A stretch of 64,000 bases of DNA, taken from positions 744,001 to 808,000 of the forward strand of contig NZ_JACHDR010000001.1 of NCBI RefSeq assembly GCF_014201135.1, written 5' to 3'. This document shows positions 33,107 through 42,429 of the stretch, piece after piece. The notes under the pieces were generated by a model, which saw only the letters and a program-made list of their open reading frames with translations, made no database searches and had not been told where the DNA came from. The translations under genes and the position numbers were made by a program. The DNA comes from Neomicrococcus aestuarii (GTDB taxonomy: Bacteria; Actinomycetota; Actinomycetes; Actinomycetales; Micrococcaceae). Within the stretch, counting starts at the first letter, position 1, and every line of letters begins with the position of its first letter.

Positions 33107-34525
33107 CTAACGGAGGATATCGCGGATACGGTTGACCCGCTCGCCGATCGCCCGCTCGGCACCGTTACCCGTAGGACGGTAGTAGTCCTTGCCCACCAGA
33201 TCGTCCGGCGCGTACTGCTGATGTGCGATCCCGTGCGGCTCGTCATGCGAGTAGATGTAGCCCTTGCCGTGGCCCAGTTGTTTTGCCCCCGGATAGTGGG
33301 CGTCGCGCAAGTGCGAAGGAATGCCCTTGCCCTTACCGGCACGCACGTCGCCGATAGCCTCGCCGATAGCCACATAGGAAGCGTTCGACTTTGGCGCCGT
33401 CGCCAGATGCACCACGGCTTGGGCCAGGATGATGCGCGCTTCGGGCATACCTACGAGCTGTACTGCTTGCGCTGCGGCGACCGCTGTTTGAAGCGCGGTG
33501 GGATCCGCCATGCCGATGTCTTCACTCGCGCTGATCATGAGCCGGCGCGCAATAAATCGAGGATCCTCCCCCGCTTCGAGCATGGTGGCGACATAGTGCA
33601 GCGCGGCGTCCACGTCGGAACCGCGAATGGACTTGATGAACGCACTCGCGGTGTCGTAGTGCGCATCCCCGGACTTGTCATACCGGCGCACCGCCGCATC
33701 CATGGCCCGTTCGGCGTGCTCTGCCGTGACCAGTACGACGACGCTGCTTGCGTCCGCATCCCCCGGCGTTCCGTTGGCGTGGGCCTCGCCCCAGGCGACG
33801 CCGGCTGCCGCTTCAAGCGCGGTCAGGGCACGGCGAGCGTCTCCTCCCGAAAGCTGCACGATGTGCTCGAGCGCGGCCGGTTCCAGCTCTACGGTTCCCG
33901 CGAGTCCCCGTTCGCTCGTGACGGCGCGCTGGATAAGTTCGGCGATATCAGATTCGTCGAGCGGCTTGAGCGTGAGAAGAAGTGAGCGTGAGAGCAAGGG
34001 TGCGATGACCGAGAAGCTCGGGTTCTCAGTGGTTGCAGCGACGAGCACCACCCAGCGATTCTCAACGCCAGGCAACAACGCGTCTTGTTGCGCCTTGTTG
34101 AAGCGGTGAATCTCATCCAAGAAGAGGACCGTGGTGATGCCGCGAAGGTCACGATCCTGAAGCGCTTGATCCATCACGCGGCGGACATCCTTGACGCCGG
34201 CGGTAATGGCGGAGAGCTCCACGAACTTACGGCCCGGACCGTTTGCGATCACATGCGCCAGAGTGGTTTTTCCGGTTCCGGGAGGTCCCCACAAAATGAT
34301 GCTGGTCGGACCGGCTGGGCCGCCGGTGTCCTCGCCGGAAAGCTGACGCAACGGTGAGCCCGGCTTGAGCAAGTGACGCTGTCCGGCTACTTCATCCACG
34401 GACTTGGGACGCATGCGCACCGGTAGCGGCAAGCGAGGCCTACGGGACGCACCCGCTGGGCTGGAAGCCGAGCCTGCGTCGTCGTACTCCTCATCTTCAA
34501 TGTCCGCCGAAAAGAGATCACTCAC
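33107..34525 (-). CDS. rarA: Replication-associated recombination protein A (RarA/MgsA AAA+ ATPase)
   Basis: Clamp-loader-like AAA+ protein acting at stalled forks. The 472-aa protein has Walker [12 protein letters not shown] (about residues 80-90), Walker [11 protein letters not shown], sensor TTENPSF and the C-terminal tetramerisation region ([24 protein letters not shown] text). Two copies of the recurrent DNA word lie here: one in the acidic N-terminus as Glu-Tyr-Asp-Asp-Ala, one in a loop as Ser-Ser-Val-Val-Val. The gene is divergent from dtd by 41 bp. Confidence 0.94.
   Translation of the reverse strand: MSDLFSADIEDEEYDDAGSASSPAGASRRPRLPLPVRMRPKSVDEVAGQRHLLKPGSPLRQLSGEDTGGPAGPTSIILWGPPGTGKTTLAHVIANGPGRKFVELSAITAGVKDVRRVMDQALQDRDLRGITTVLFLDEIHRFNKAQQDALLPGVENRWVVLVAATTENPSFSVIAPLLSRSLLLTLKPLDESDIAELIQRAVTSERGLAGTVELEPAALEHIVQLSGGDARRALTALEAAAGVAWGEAHANGTPGDADASSVVVLVTAEHAERAMDAAVRRYDKSGDAHYDTASAFIKSIRGSDVDAALHYVATMLEAGEDPRFIARRLMISASEDIGMADPTALQTAVAAAQAVQLVGMPEARIILAQAVVHLATAPKSNASYVAIGEAIGDVRAGKGKGIPSHLRDAHYPGAKQLGHGKGYIYSHDEPHGIAHQQYAPDDLVGKDYYRPTGNGAERAIGERVNRIRDILR
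33733..33747 (+). repeat. Recurrent word, full match GTACGACGACGCTGC
   Basis: Inside rarA; read on the gene strand as Ser-Ser-Val-Val-Val, i.e. frame GTC GTC GTA. Confidence 0.8.
34473..34487 (-). repeat. Recurrent word, GTACGACGACGCAGG
   Basis: One base short of the full 15-bp consensus. In the acidic N-terminus of rarA, read as Tyr-Asp-Asp-Ala. Confidence 0.7.
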
Positions 34526-34566
34526 CCATCAACCCTATCCCCACCCTCTCGCGGTAGCGTGTCAGG

Positions 34567-35007
34567 GTGAAAGCTATTGCCCAAAGAGTGAGCCGCGCCT
34601 CGGTCACCGTCTCCGGTGAGACGGTCGGCGCCATTGACGAACCTGGATTGCTGATTCTGCTGGGAGTTACTCCCCCGGATACCGAGCGTCATGCGGAAGT
34701 TCTCGCCGAGAAAATCTGGAACTTGCGGATGTTAGAGGATGAACAATCGTGCGCGTCCATTAACGCGCCGCTGCTGGTGGTGAGCCAATTTACGCTCTAC
34801 GGGGACGTGCGAAAGGGACGGCGTCCCTCTTGGACCAAAGCCGCGGGGCGCGCTCAGTCCGAGCCACTGTATGAATACTTCGTGAACTATTTGCGCACTC
34901 TTGGCGCACATGTAGAAACGGGAGTCTTCGGTGCCGAAATGGAAGTAACGCTTGTGAACTCCGGGCCGTTCACGCTGATTGTGGATACGGACGAACTGGC
35001 GGTCTAG
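34567..35007 (+). CDS. dtd: D-aminoacyl-tRNA deacylase
   Basis: Hydrolyses D-aminoacyl-tRNA (and mischarged Gly-tRNA) to recycle tRNA. The 146-aa protein has the family motifs SQFTLYGD near residues 78-85 and NSGPFTLIVDT near the C-terminus, the GP pair being the chirality filter. Start is a GTG at 34567. It ends next to aspS, convergent with it, and the two share a bidirectional terminator. Confidence 0.95.
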   Translation: MKAIAQRVSRASVTVSGETVGAIDEPGLLILLGVTPPDTERHAEVLAEKIWNLRMLEDEQSCASINAPLLVVSQFTLYGDVRKGRRPSWTKAAGRAQSEPLYEYFVNYLRTLGAHVETGVFGAEMEVTLVNSGPFTLIVDTDELAV

Positions 35008-35016
35008 GAACGCAGA

Positions 35017-35062
35017 AAGGGGCTGGCCACCAGAGAGAAATTCTCTGCGCGGCCAGCCCCTT
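35017..35062. terminator. Bidirectional terminator between dtd and aspS
   Basis: A 10-12 bp GC-rich stem (35017-35028 with 35051-35062) encloses a second stem (about 35031-35047). Arms end in TTCC or TTTC and not a long U-run. It lies between convergent stops. Confidence 0.7.
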
Positions 35063-35093
35063 CCTGCTGTTCAGTAAATCCGGAGTTCAGTAA

Positions 35094-36905
35094 CTACTCG
35101 GCCGCTGGAGCCTCAGCGGCGTCTTCTGCCTTGACGGTGGTCTTCTTCGCTTCTGGCTTGAAGTCCACACCGGCTTCCTTACGCTGCTGCGGGGTGATCG
35201 GCGCCGGAGCTGCCGTGAGCGGATCGTAGCCGCCACCGGTCTTCGGGAACGCGATCACTTCGCGGATGGACTCTTCGCCGGCGAGCAAAGCCACCACGCG
35301 GTCCCAACCGAAGGCGATTCCGCCGTGAGGAGGCGCGCCGTACTTGAAGCCTTCCAGCAAGAAGCCGAACTTCTCATTGGCGGACTCTTCGTCGATGCCC
35401 ATGACCTTGAAGACACGCTCTTGGATATCGCGCTGGTGGATACGGATGGAACCGCCACCAATTTCGTTGCCGTTGCAGACAATGTCATACGCGTAGGCCA
35501 GAGCGGAGCCTGGATCCGTGTCAAAGGTGTCAATGAATTCGGGCTTCGGGGACGTGAAGGCATGGTGAACTGCGGTCCACGCGCCAGCGCCCACGGCGAC
35601 GTCGCCAGCTGCACGAGCTGCATCGGCAGCTTCGAAGAGCGGTGCGTCAACAACCCATACGAACGCCCAGTCCTTCGGATCGATCAAGCCGGTGCGGTGA
35701 CCAATTTCCACGCGAGCTGCGCCGAGCAGGCCGCGCGAGCTCGAAGCATCGCCAGCGGCGAAGAAGATGCAGTCGCCTGGCTTGGCGCCCACGGTGGAGG
35801 CAAGGTTCTCGCGCTCGAAGTCCGTGAGGTTCTTCGCGACCGGTCCGGTGAGCTCGCCGCTCTCCTGAACCAGCACGTAAGCAAGGCCCTTAGCGCCGCG
35901 CTGCTTGGCCCATTCTTGCCACGCGTCGAGCGTGCGGCGAGCCTGGGAAGCGCCACCTGGCATGACCACGGCACCGACGTATGGAGCCTGGAACACGCGG
36001 AACGTGGTGTCCTTGAAGAATTCGGTGAGCTCGGTCAGCTCAAGACCGAAGCGAAGGTCCGGCTTGTCAGAGCCGTACTTTTCTATGGCCTCGGCGTAAG
36101 TCATGCGGCGGATCGGGGTTTCGATCTCCACGTCGATGAGCTTCCAGAGCGCCTTGACGATGGACTCGCCCAAGGCGATGACGTCTTCCTGATCCACGAA
36201 GCTGGCCTCAATGTCCAACTGCGTGAATTCTGGCTGACGGTCCGCGCGGAAGTCTTCGTCACGGTAGCAACGAGCGATTTGGTAGTACTTTTCGAAGCCA
36301 CCCACCTGGAGCAGCTGCTTGAACAGCTGTGGGGACTGCGGGAGTGCGTACCAAGAGCCCGGTGCCAAGCGTGCTGGGACCAAGAAGTCGCGAGCGCCTT
36401 CTGGGGTGGAGCGCGTTAGCGTGGGCGTTTCGATTTCGGCGAAGCCCTGTTCGTGCAACAGGTTGCGGGCTACGCGGTTAGCTTCGGAGCGCAACAAGAG
36501 GTTGCGGTGCGGTGCTGGGCGGCGCAGGTCAAGGTAGCGGTGACGCAGACGAGCTTCCTCGCCTACCTCCACGTGCTCATCCACCTGGAATGGCAACGGA
36601 GCGGCAGTGTTCAAGACCACTACTTCGTCAGCAATGATTTCAACTTCACCGGAGGCCAAAGCGGCGTTTTCGTTGCCTTCGGGACGGCGCTCCACCTTAC
36701 CGGTGATTTGCAGCACGTACTCGTTGCGCAAGTGGTGGAAGTCAGCCTCGTCTCGGATGACAATCTGCGCCACGCCGGAAGCATCGCGCAAGTCAATGAA
36801 TGCCACGCCTCCGTGGTCGCGGCGGCGGGCTACCCAGCCCGCGAGAGTGACGGTTTCCCCAATGTGCTCTGCCCGGAGAGTGCCCAGGCTATGAGTGCGC
36901 AGCAA
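35094..36905 (-). CDS. aspS: Aspartyl-tRNA synthetase
   Basis: Class IIb synthetase charging tRNA-Asp (possibly also tRNA-Asn if the cell has GatCAB; not decidable here). The 603-aa protein has an OB-fold anticodon domain ([24 protein letters not shown]), the class II motif 2 ([22 protein letters not shown]) and motif 3 ([15 protein letters not shown]), with the bacterial GAD insertion in between. The last ~30 residues are a Lys/Ala/Glu-rich tail. Divergent from the permease gene. Confidence 0.96.
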   Translation of the reverse strand: MLRTHSLGTLRAEHIGETVTLAGWVARRRDHGGVAFIDLRDASGVAQIVIRDEADFHHLRNEYVLQITGKVERRPEGNENAALASGEVEIIADEVVVLNTAAPLPFQVDEHVEVGEEARLRHRYLDLRRPAPHRNLLLRSEANRVARNLLHEQGFAEIETPTLTRSTPEGARDFLVPARLAPGSWYALPQSPQLFKQLLQVGGFEKYYQIARCYRDEDFRADRQPEFTQLDIEASFVDQEDVIALGESIVKALWKLIDVEIETPIRRMTYAEAIEKYGSDKPDLRFGLELTELTEFFKDTTFRVFQAPYVGAVVMPGGASQARRTLDAWQEWAKQRGAKGLAYVLVQESGELTGPVAKNLTDFERENLASTVGAKPGDCIFFAAGDASSSRGLLGAARVEIGHRTGLIDPKDWAFVWVVDAPLFEAADAARAAGDVAVGAGAWTAVHHAFTSPKPEFIDTFDTDPGSALAYAYDIVCNGNEIGGGSIRIHQRDIQERVFKVMGIDEESANEKFGFLLEGFKYGAPPHGGIAFGWDRVVALLAGEESIREVIAFPKTGGGYDPLTAAPAPITPQQRKEAGVDFKPEAKKTTVKAEDAAEAPAAE

Positions 36906-37051
36906 AGCTGTCCTTTCGAAACAGTGGAGGCAAAAGCGGGCATGATGCGCCCGCGCAGAATCTTGCCATTGCAGTAGTTTCCATTGAGTTTACCGGTAAT
37001 TGCGTTCCCCGCTGGCGTCACAAGGCCACGTTGAGGACACTTTCGCTCCGT

Positions 37052-38326
37052 ATGATGACCCCCGTGAGCACCACGACGCCTAGTTTGAAACGATCCTTAA
37101 GACTCTTCGACGCCGTAAATTTGGGCGTTGGTTCCATGATTGGCGCCGGCATTTTTGTGGTGTTGGCGCCCGTCGCCGCTCTTGCCGGGACTTGGTGGTG
37201 GCTGGCTGTGTTGTTGGCCGTGGTGGTAGCGATCGCGAACGCCCTTGCTGTTGCAGCCCTTGCCATGAAGCACCACAACAGTGGTGGCGCGTACTTGTAC
37301 GGGACGCGGGAGTTGGGTCCGGTTCCGGGGTTCTTGGCGGGCTGGGGATTCGTCACTGGTAAGACCGCGTCCTGCGCGGCGATGGCGTACACGGTGGGGC
37401 TCTACTTGGCGCCGGACCTTGCCGTTCCACTGGGCTTGGCCGCCATAGTTCTGGTCACAGGCGTCAACCTGCTGGGCGTCACGCGCACCGCCTTGGCCGC
37501 GCGGGTGATCGTGATTCCCGTGCTGATTCTTTTGGTGGCGCTGTCCGTCGCGGCTTTGAGCGGTGGGTTCTCCCAGTACGACGACGCAGCCCCGGTCCTC
37601 GAGGCAGGTCCTGATTCGCCGTGGTTGGTCCTGCAGGCTGCCGGGCTGATGTTCTTTGCTTTCGCCGGGTACGCGCGCATTGCCACGATGGGTGAGGAGG
37701 TGCGCGAACCTCGCAAGAACATTCCTCGCGCAATCATGATCGCCTTGTCCATCACGCTGGCGGTGTACGCCCTGGTGTGGACGGCCGGCGTTGCGAGCGT
37801 TGGGGTGCAGGGCTTGGCGAACTCGCCGGCTCCCTTGGAAACCGTTGCGGAGAGCGCGGGATGGCCCGCCTGGATCATCACGGTGGGCGCAGCGGTGGCG
37901 GCCTTAGGCGCTCTTTTGGCGTTGGTCGCCGGGATCTCGAGGACGGCCCTGGCGATGTCTCGAGAGCGCGATCTTCCGCAAGCCTTTGGTCAGGTCAGTG
38001 AATCTCACGGCGTTCCGTGGTTCGCGCAGATCGTCGTTGCGATCCTTGCCGCACTCTTGATCGTGGCCACGGATCCCACCACGATCATCGGCTTCTCAAG
38101 CTTTGGAGTGCTGGTCTACTACGCAATCGCGAACGCTTCCGCGCTCAAGCTCGGCGCGTCCGAGCGACCTCGCTTCTCCCCCATGTGGCTCAACGCCGTG
38201 GGGTTGGTGTTGTGCGTGGCTCTCGTCGTGACGCTTCCGCTCACCAGCATTCTGGTGATGATGGGTGTCTACGCGGTGGGCTTGGCGTTGCGCTGGGTAC
38301 TGCGGCGCAACGCCAAGATCGTCTAA
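37052..38326 (+). CDS. Amino acid permease, APC superfamily
   Basis: Twelve-helix type amino acid transporter, about 424 aa. The first helix has VGSMIGAGIFVVLAPVAALAG with the G-S-M-I-G-A-G-I-F unwound segment that binds substrate in this family; helix 6 has FFAFAGYARIATMGEEVREPRKNIPRA. Substrate is unknown. The frame opens at a TTG (37031); I prefer the ATG at 37052 (or 37055), with GAGGA 14 bp upstream, so the start is uncertain. A full copy of the recurrent DNA word is read as Gln-Tyr-Asp-Asp-Ala-Ala in an external loop. Confidence 0.88.
   Translation: MMTPVSTTTPSLKRSLRLFDAVNLGVGSMIGAGIFVVLAPVAALAGTWWWLAVLLAVVVAIANALAVAALAMKHHNSGGAYLYGTRELGPVPGFLAGWGFVTGKTASCAAMAYTVGLYLAPDLAVPLGLAAIVLVTGVNLLGVTRTALAARVIVIPVLILLVALSVAALSGGFSQYDDAAPVLEAGPDSPWLVLQAAGLMFFAFAGYARIATMGEEVREPRKNIPRAIMIALSITLAVYALVWTAGVASVGVQGLANSPAPLETVAESAGWPAWIITVGAAVAALGALLALVAGISRTALAMSRERDLPQAFGQVSESHGVPWFAQIVVAILAALLIVATDPTTIIGFSSFGVLVYYAIANASALKLGASERPRFSPMWLNAVGLVLCVALVVTLPLTSILVMMGVYAVGLALRWVLRRNAKIV
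37576..37590 (+). repeat. Recurrent word, full match GTACGACGACGCAGC
   Basis: In a loop of the APC permease, read as Tyr-Asp-Asp-Ala-Ala. Identical over 15 bp to the copy in priA at 6472. Confidence 0.8.
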
Positions 38327-38361
38327 TTCGAACCCATGCCTAGCAAAGTACTCACTAAGAA

Positions 38362-39714
38362 CTAGGCCTGCTGGTTTCCGCGAAGAACTTGAGGAGTCAG
38401 ATCCTCGGCCGGTGGCATCCACGTCGCCGGGTCAGCCTGTACCTGCTCGCCGGAGCGAATGTCCTTGACCTCGTGCCCGTTCTCGGAGCTCGTGAACCAT
38501 ACGAACGGAATGCCACGACGATCAGCAAACTTGATCTGCTTGCCGAACTTCTCCGCGCTCGGAGCAACTTCTACTGGAATGCCGCGCTGACGCAGTGCAG
38601 TCGCCACATCCTGAGCCTGGTTCCACGAGTCGTCGTTCTCGAGCGTCACGAGAACTGCAGTGGGAACGGAGCGGTTCGCCACAAGGGTCTCGGTGGCCAA
38701 GAGTCGGGACACCAGCCGCGAAACGCCAATCGAGAGTCCCACACCCGGGTAGGTCTTGCTGCCCTTGCTCGCAAGCGATTCGTAGCGGCCGCCAGAGCAA
38801 ATGGAACCCAGCTGCTCGTGACCGGTAATCATCGTCTCGTAGACCGTACCGGTGTAGTAGTCCAAGCCGCGGGCGATCGCGAGGTCGGCAACAATGCGTC
38901 CCGGTGAGCGCTGCGCTGCAGAACCAACGACCTCAGCCAACTCAGCCAAACCTTGATCGAGAACCTCGTGAGTGACTCCCAGAGCGCGAACTTGCTCGAC
39001 GAAGCTGGTGTCCTCGGTGCGGATGCTCGCCAGAGCCAGCGCCTTCTCGGCCTGCTCTTCGGTGGCACCAACCTCGGTCATCAGCAGCTGCTTGACCTTT
39101 TCGGCGCCGATCTTCTCGAGCTTGTCGATGCTGCGCAACACGCCCGCGGTGTCCGTGAGTCCCAGACCCAAGTAGAAACCCTCGGAGAGCTTGCGGTTGT
39201 TCACGCGAACCGTGAAGTCGCCGATGTTGAGAGCGGTGAGCGCCTCGATCATCACAAGGGCTAGTTCCACGTCGTATCGGAATGGCAGGGCGCCGTCGCC
39301 CACAATGTCAATGTCTGCCTGCGTGAACTCGCGGAAGCGGCCGTCCTGAGGACGCTCGCCACGCCACACCTTTTGCATCTGGTAGCGGCGGAACGGGAAG
39401 GCGAGGTAGCCGGCGTTCTCCACCACGTAGCGAGCGAAAGGAACAGTGAGGTCAAAGTGGAGTGCCAAAGCGTTGGGATCAGTCGCCGAGATAGCTTCAC
39501 CCTCGCCTGCCTGAAGGCGGCCGACTCCGTAGACTTCCTTGTCGATTTCACCCTTCTGAAGCAGCTGGCCTACCGGCTCAACAGCGCGGGTTTCGATGTT
39601 GGAGAAACCGTGGAGCTCAAAGGTGCGACGCAAAACGTCCAAGAGGTGCTGCTCCACGAGGCGCTCTGCTGGCAACCATTCGGGGAATCCTGACAGGGAG
39701 GCTTTGCGTGCCAT
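38362..39714 (-). CDS. hisS: Histidyl-tRNA synthetase
   Basis: Class II synthetase charging tRNA-His. The 450-aa protein has motif 1-region text near residue 50, motif 2 around MQKVWRGERPQDGRFREFTQADIDIVG, the histidine-A motifs IARGLDYYTGTVYE and a C-terminal anticodon domain. Stop lies 35 bp from the convergent permease stop. A probable -10 box lies about 56 bp upstream of the ATG. Confidence 0.96.
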   Translation of the reverse strand: MARKASLSGFPEWLPAERLVEQHLLDVLRRTFELHGFSNIETRAVEPVGQLLQKGEIDKEVYGVGRLQAGEGEAISATDPNALALHFDLTVPFARYVVENAGYLAFPFRRYQMQKVWRGERPQDGRFREFTQADIDIVGDGALPFRYDVELALVMIEALTALNIGDFTVRVNNRKLSEGFYLGLGLTDTAGVLRSIDKLEKIGAEKVKQLLMTEVGATEEQAEKALALASIRTEDTSFVEQVRALGVTHEVLDQGLAELAEVVGSAAQRSPGRIVADLAIARGLDYYTGTVYETMITGHEQLGSICSGGRYESLASKGSKTYPGVGLSIGVSRLVSRLLATETLVANRSVPTAVLVTLENDDSWNQAQDVATALRQRGIPVEVAPSAEKFGKQIKFADRRGIPFVWFTSSENGHEVKDIRSGEQVQADPATWMPPAEDLTPQVLRGNQQA

Positions 39715-39769
39715 GAAAATGATGCTCCTTTAACTGCCACTTCTGTGGTCGTCGACTTTCAGCCTCACC

Positions 39770-39803
39770 ATTCTATGGGCACGCCCACTTTTAGCACCCA
39801 TAG
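39770..39803 (-). promoter_or_regulatory. hisS promoter -10 box overlapped by an inverted repeat
   Basis: Minus strand TAGAAT at 39775-39770, in the context CCCATAGAATGGTGAGG, similar to the thrS upstream region. A 7-bp inverted repeat CTATGGG (39773-39779) and CCCATAG (39797-39803) overlaps it, so it may be an operator. No -35 box is clear. Confidence 0.4.
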
Positions 39804-39955
39804 CGCATACTTTGAGGCGCTGACTGGCTCATCACATGACACGTGAATCGCAAGTTCTCTCAACAAGGGAGAATAAAGCGCGCGGAATCGGTAAAGTGAG
39901 CGTGTTAGTGGGCGCACATCTGTGTGTGCCTTCCATAAACGAAAGAGTTATAGCG

Positions 39956-41593
39956 GTGACTACCAGTCAGCAATCCGACGAATTCAACGAGTCGACCGAG
40001 TCCGTGTCGACCGAATCGCCGGCACCAGAAGAAATCAACGTGACGGCAACCGAAGATGTAGCAGCGGAGAAAACCCCAGCTGCGTCGTCGTCCTCCGAAG
40101 CAACCGAGGCTGAAGCAACGGAACCCGTAGCCTCCGAGCCTGAGGCAACCGAGCCAGCAGCGCCGGAAGCCGAAGCCGAGGCGAGCGACGCTGAAGCGAC
40201 GCCAGCACCGGCAGCTGAGGCTACGCCGAAGAAGCCCGTAGCCACCCCGTTGCCAACGCCAGCGGCCGCTAAGAGCGCCAAGAACGCAGAAGAAAAGCCA
40301 GCAAGCGCTCCCGTAGCTGCGCCGCCAGCGTTCTCGACTCCCCTCGATGAGGCTGAGAAGTTCGCTCGTGTCACCGAGGACGGCCATGTTTTTGTGATCG
40401 TCGACGGTCAGGAATTCCCGGTAGGACAGTACCCGGATGCCACGAAGGAAGAGGCTCTGGCTTACTTCGTTCGTAAGCACGACGACGTCGTTTCCCAGGT
40501 CATGTTGCTGGAGCAGCGCATCGTCGCGAAGGCTCCTGCAGGCGACATGAACAAAGCTGCCGATCACCTCTCCGCTCTTGTAGCAGAGCGCCTCATGGTG
40601 GGTGACATCGCTGCCCTCGAAGCTCGCCTTGAGACCGTGAAGCTCGCAATTTCCAACTTGCAGGCTGAAGAGCGCAAGACCCTTGAAGAGCGTCGCGCTA
40701 AGGAACTCGAAGCCCGCGAAGCCATTGTGGCCGAGGCTGAAGAGATTTCCGGCAAGGATCCTTCGCAGATCATGTGGAAGCAAGCTAGCGCCCGCATGAC
40801 GGAACTCTTTGATGCCTGGAAGGCCGCTCAGAAAAACGGACTTCGCCTGAGCAAGGCCACCGAGGACGCGCTCTGGAAGCGTTTCCGCGGCGCCCGAACC
40901 ACGTTTGACCGCCACCGTCGCGCTTACTTCAGCCAGCTGGATGCGGACAACTCCGCAGCCAAGCAACAGAAGGAAAAGCTGATTGCTCGCGCCGAAGAGC
41001 TGCAGACCTCCACGGACTGGGGCAACACGGCCACCGAGTACCGCAAGCTTATGGACGAGTGGAAGCAGTCAAAGCGCGCCTCCCGCAAGGACGACGACGC
41101 TCTGTGGGCTCGCTTCCGCGCAGCTCAGGACGTCTTCTTCGAAGCACGCCAGGCTGCTAACCAGGTTGTTCAGGAAGAGTTTGAGGGCAACCTCAAGGTC
41201 AAGGAAGCGCTGCTTGAAGAAGCCCGCGCCATTGTTCCGGTGAAGAACCTCAACGACGCGAAGAAGAAGCTCGACTCCATTCGCGAACGCTGGGAAGCTG
41301 CCGGCAAGGTTCCTCGCAAGGACATGCAGCGCATCGAAGCTGGCTTGCGCCAGATCGAGGATGAAGTCAAGAATGCTGAGGACGATCAGTGGCGCCGCTC
41401 CAACCCGGAGAAGAAGGCCCGCACCAACTCCATGCTGACGCAGCTTGAAGATGCCATTGCGGATCTTGAAGACGACTTGGCGAAAGCGCAGGCTCAGGGC
41501 AACCAGAAGAAGATCAAGCAGGCCGAGGAAGCTTTGGCCGCTCGTCGCTTGTGGCTCGAGACCCTGACGCGTTCCGCAAAGGATCTCAGCTAA
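39956..41593 (+). CDS. DUF349 domain-containing coiled-coil protein
   Basis: Function unknown; conserved between hisS and rel in actinobacteria. The GTG at 39956 follows GAAAGAG by 8 bp and gives 545 aa; the frame is open to 39836 but without support. Residues 1-125 are an Ala/Glu/Pro/Ser-rich disordered region. The rest is almost all alpha-helical and charged, with three DUF349 repeats, each with a Trp-led helix pair: DAWKAAQKN, DEWKQSKRA and ERWEAAGKV. A final helix ends AKDLS. Two copies of the recurrent DNA word are present (Ser run, 40079-40093; Lys-Asp-Asp-Asp-Ala, 41089-41103). Confidence 0.88.
   Translation: MTTSQQSDEFNESTESVSTESPAPEEINVTATEDVAAEKTPAASSSSEATEAEATEPVASEPEATEPAAPEAEAEASDAEATPAPAAEATPKKPVATPLPTPAAAKSAKNAEEKPASAPVAAPPAFSTPLDEAEKFARVTEDGHVFVIVDGQEFPVGQYPDATKEEALAYFVRKHDDVVSQVMLLEQRIVAKAPAGDMNKAADHLSALVAERLMVGDIAALEARLETVKLAISNLQAEERKTLEERRAKELEAREAIVAEAEEISGKDPSQIMWKQASARMTELFDAWKAAQKNGLRLSKATEDALWKRFRGARTTFDRHRRAYFSQLDADNSAAKQQKEKLIARAEELQTSTDWGNTATEYRKLMDEWKQSKRASRKDDDALWARFRAAQDVFFEARQAANQVVQEEFEGNLKVKEALLEEARAIVPVKNLNDAKKKLDSIRERWEAAGKVPRKDMQRIEAGLRQIEDEVKNAEDDQWRRSNPEKKARTNSMLTQLEDAIADLEDDLAKAQAQGNQKKIKQAEEALAARRLWLETLTRSAKDLS
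40079..40093 (-). repeat. Recurrent word, full match GGACGACGACGCAGC
   Basis: In the disordered N-terminus of the DUF349 protein, read as Ala-Ala-Ser-Ser-Ser. Confidence 0.8.
41089..41103 (+). repeat. Recurrent word, GGACGACGACGCTCT
   Basis: Exact core 41091-41100; last two bases of the 15-mer differ. Read as Lys-Asp-Asp-Asp-Ala inside a DUF349 repeat. Confidence 0.55.
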
Positions 41594-41641
41594 GAGTTTG
41601 AGAACACCGACTGGCGTTAGTCATTGCCAGTAGCTGTTTAG

Positions 41642-41686
41642 AGGGTGAGTGCGATGTCATTCAGATGGCATCACGCTCACCCTTTT
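41642..41686 (+). terminator. Rho-independent terminator after the DUF349 gene
   Basis: Stem AGGGTGAG (41642-41649) with CTCACCCT (41676-41683), inner pairing GATG/CATC, then TTTT. It lies 48 bp past the stop. Confidence 0.75.
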
Positions 41687-41805
41687 GCGTGCCCGCTCTA
41701 GATCGCCACTCTTGAGTTATCAACATCTGAAGAGTTCTCAGAGTCTTTCGGCGCATGAATTTGGCAAGCTGGAGTCACCACGTCATTCACCGCGAAGAGG
41801 CCATC

Positions 41806-42414
41806 ATGCCGGGAGACCAGCCGTCAGAATTTTCTTGGAGTCACGCGCTCACCACCGAGTTCATGACCCCTGCATCGCATGACCACACCCAGCGCGAGCT
41901 GGAAGCTCTCGCCCTCGATCAGCACCTCTTCGAGATCCTTCCCGGCACCTTCGTCACGAGCCACACGGTGGTGGATCCCGGCGTTCGCCTGCTCGCGCTA
42001 GCGACAACGGTGGGCGAGACGGCATCTCGTCTGGCGGTCTTTTCACGCATGACGGCAGCCTGGATCTATGGCTGCGTGGATCAACTTGATCGGATCCAAA
42101 TGCACGTGGGCGGATACCACCGGCCACTCCCCAACGACTCCCCCATGTCATTGCTGACGCTGGAAGCTGCAGTCGATGGAAACGACAGCAACCATTTGGG
42201 GTCCCTGCGCGTAACAAATATCGAGCGGACCGCCTTCGATCTGGCGTTGTTCAACATCATGCCGGGCTCACGCCAAGCCCTAGTGCGGTTGATCGCCCGG
42301 TACGGCTCTCACGTGCCGTTTGAACAGATGACTGAGAGTTTGGAACAGCAACGCCGGTACTCCGCCCGGCGTTGCCTCGAATCAGCGTTCAAAGAAGCAG
42401 CACGTTCACACTAA
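41806..42414 (+). CDS. AbiEi-like / hypothetical protein
   Basis: A 202-aa protein without a firm family assignment. The N-terminal half (HLFEILPGTFVTSHTVVD, then LLALATTVGETASRLAVFSRMTAAWIYG) resembles the domain of AbiEi-family antitoxin-like proteins of Arthrobacter, but no AbiEii-type toxin partner is adjacent. No signal peptide or membrane segment. The ATG at 41806 follows AGAGG by 5 bp; the frame opens at 41755. It is convergent with rel, with 15 bp between stops. I give this annotation low weight. Confidence 0.5.
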   Translation: MPGDQPSEFSWSHALTTEFMTPASHDHTQRELEALALDQHLFEILPGTFVTSHTVVDPGVRLLALATTVGETASRLAVFSRMTAAWIYGCVDQLDRIQMHVGGYHRPLPNDSPMSLLTLEAAVDGNDSNHLGSLRVTNIERTAFDLALFNIMPGSRQALVRLIARYGSHVPFEQMTESLEQQRRYSARRCLESAFKEAARSH

Positions 42415-42429
42415 GTTCGTGGCACAAAA

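Noticed and set aside
32525-33985. A 486-residue plus-strand open frame
   Set aside because: Runs across rpsD, the rpsD leader and rarA on the opposite strand and shows no domain.
38338-38367. Inverted repeat GCCTAG/CTAGGC between the permease and hisS
   Set aside because: Only 6 bp with an 18-nt loop and no U-run; too weak to call a terminator.
40478-40492. ACGACGACGT in the DUF349 gene
   Set aside because: Coded as His-Asp-Asp-Val; flanks do not fit the consensus, so it was not counted.
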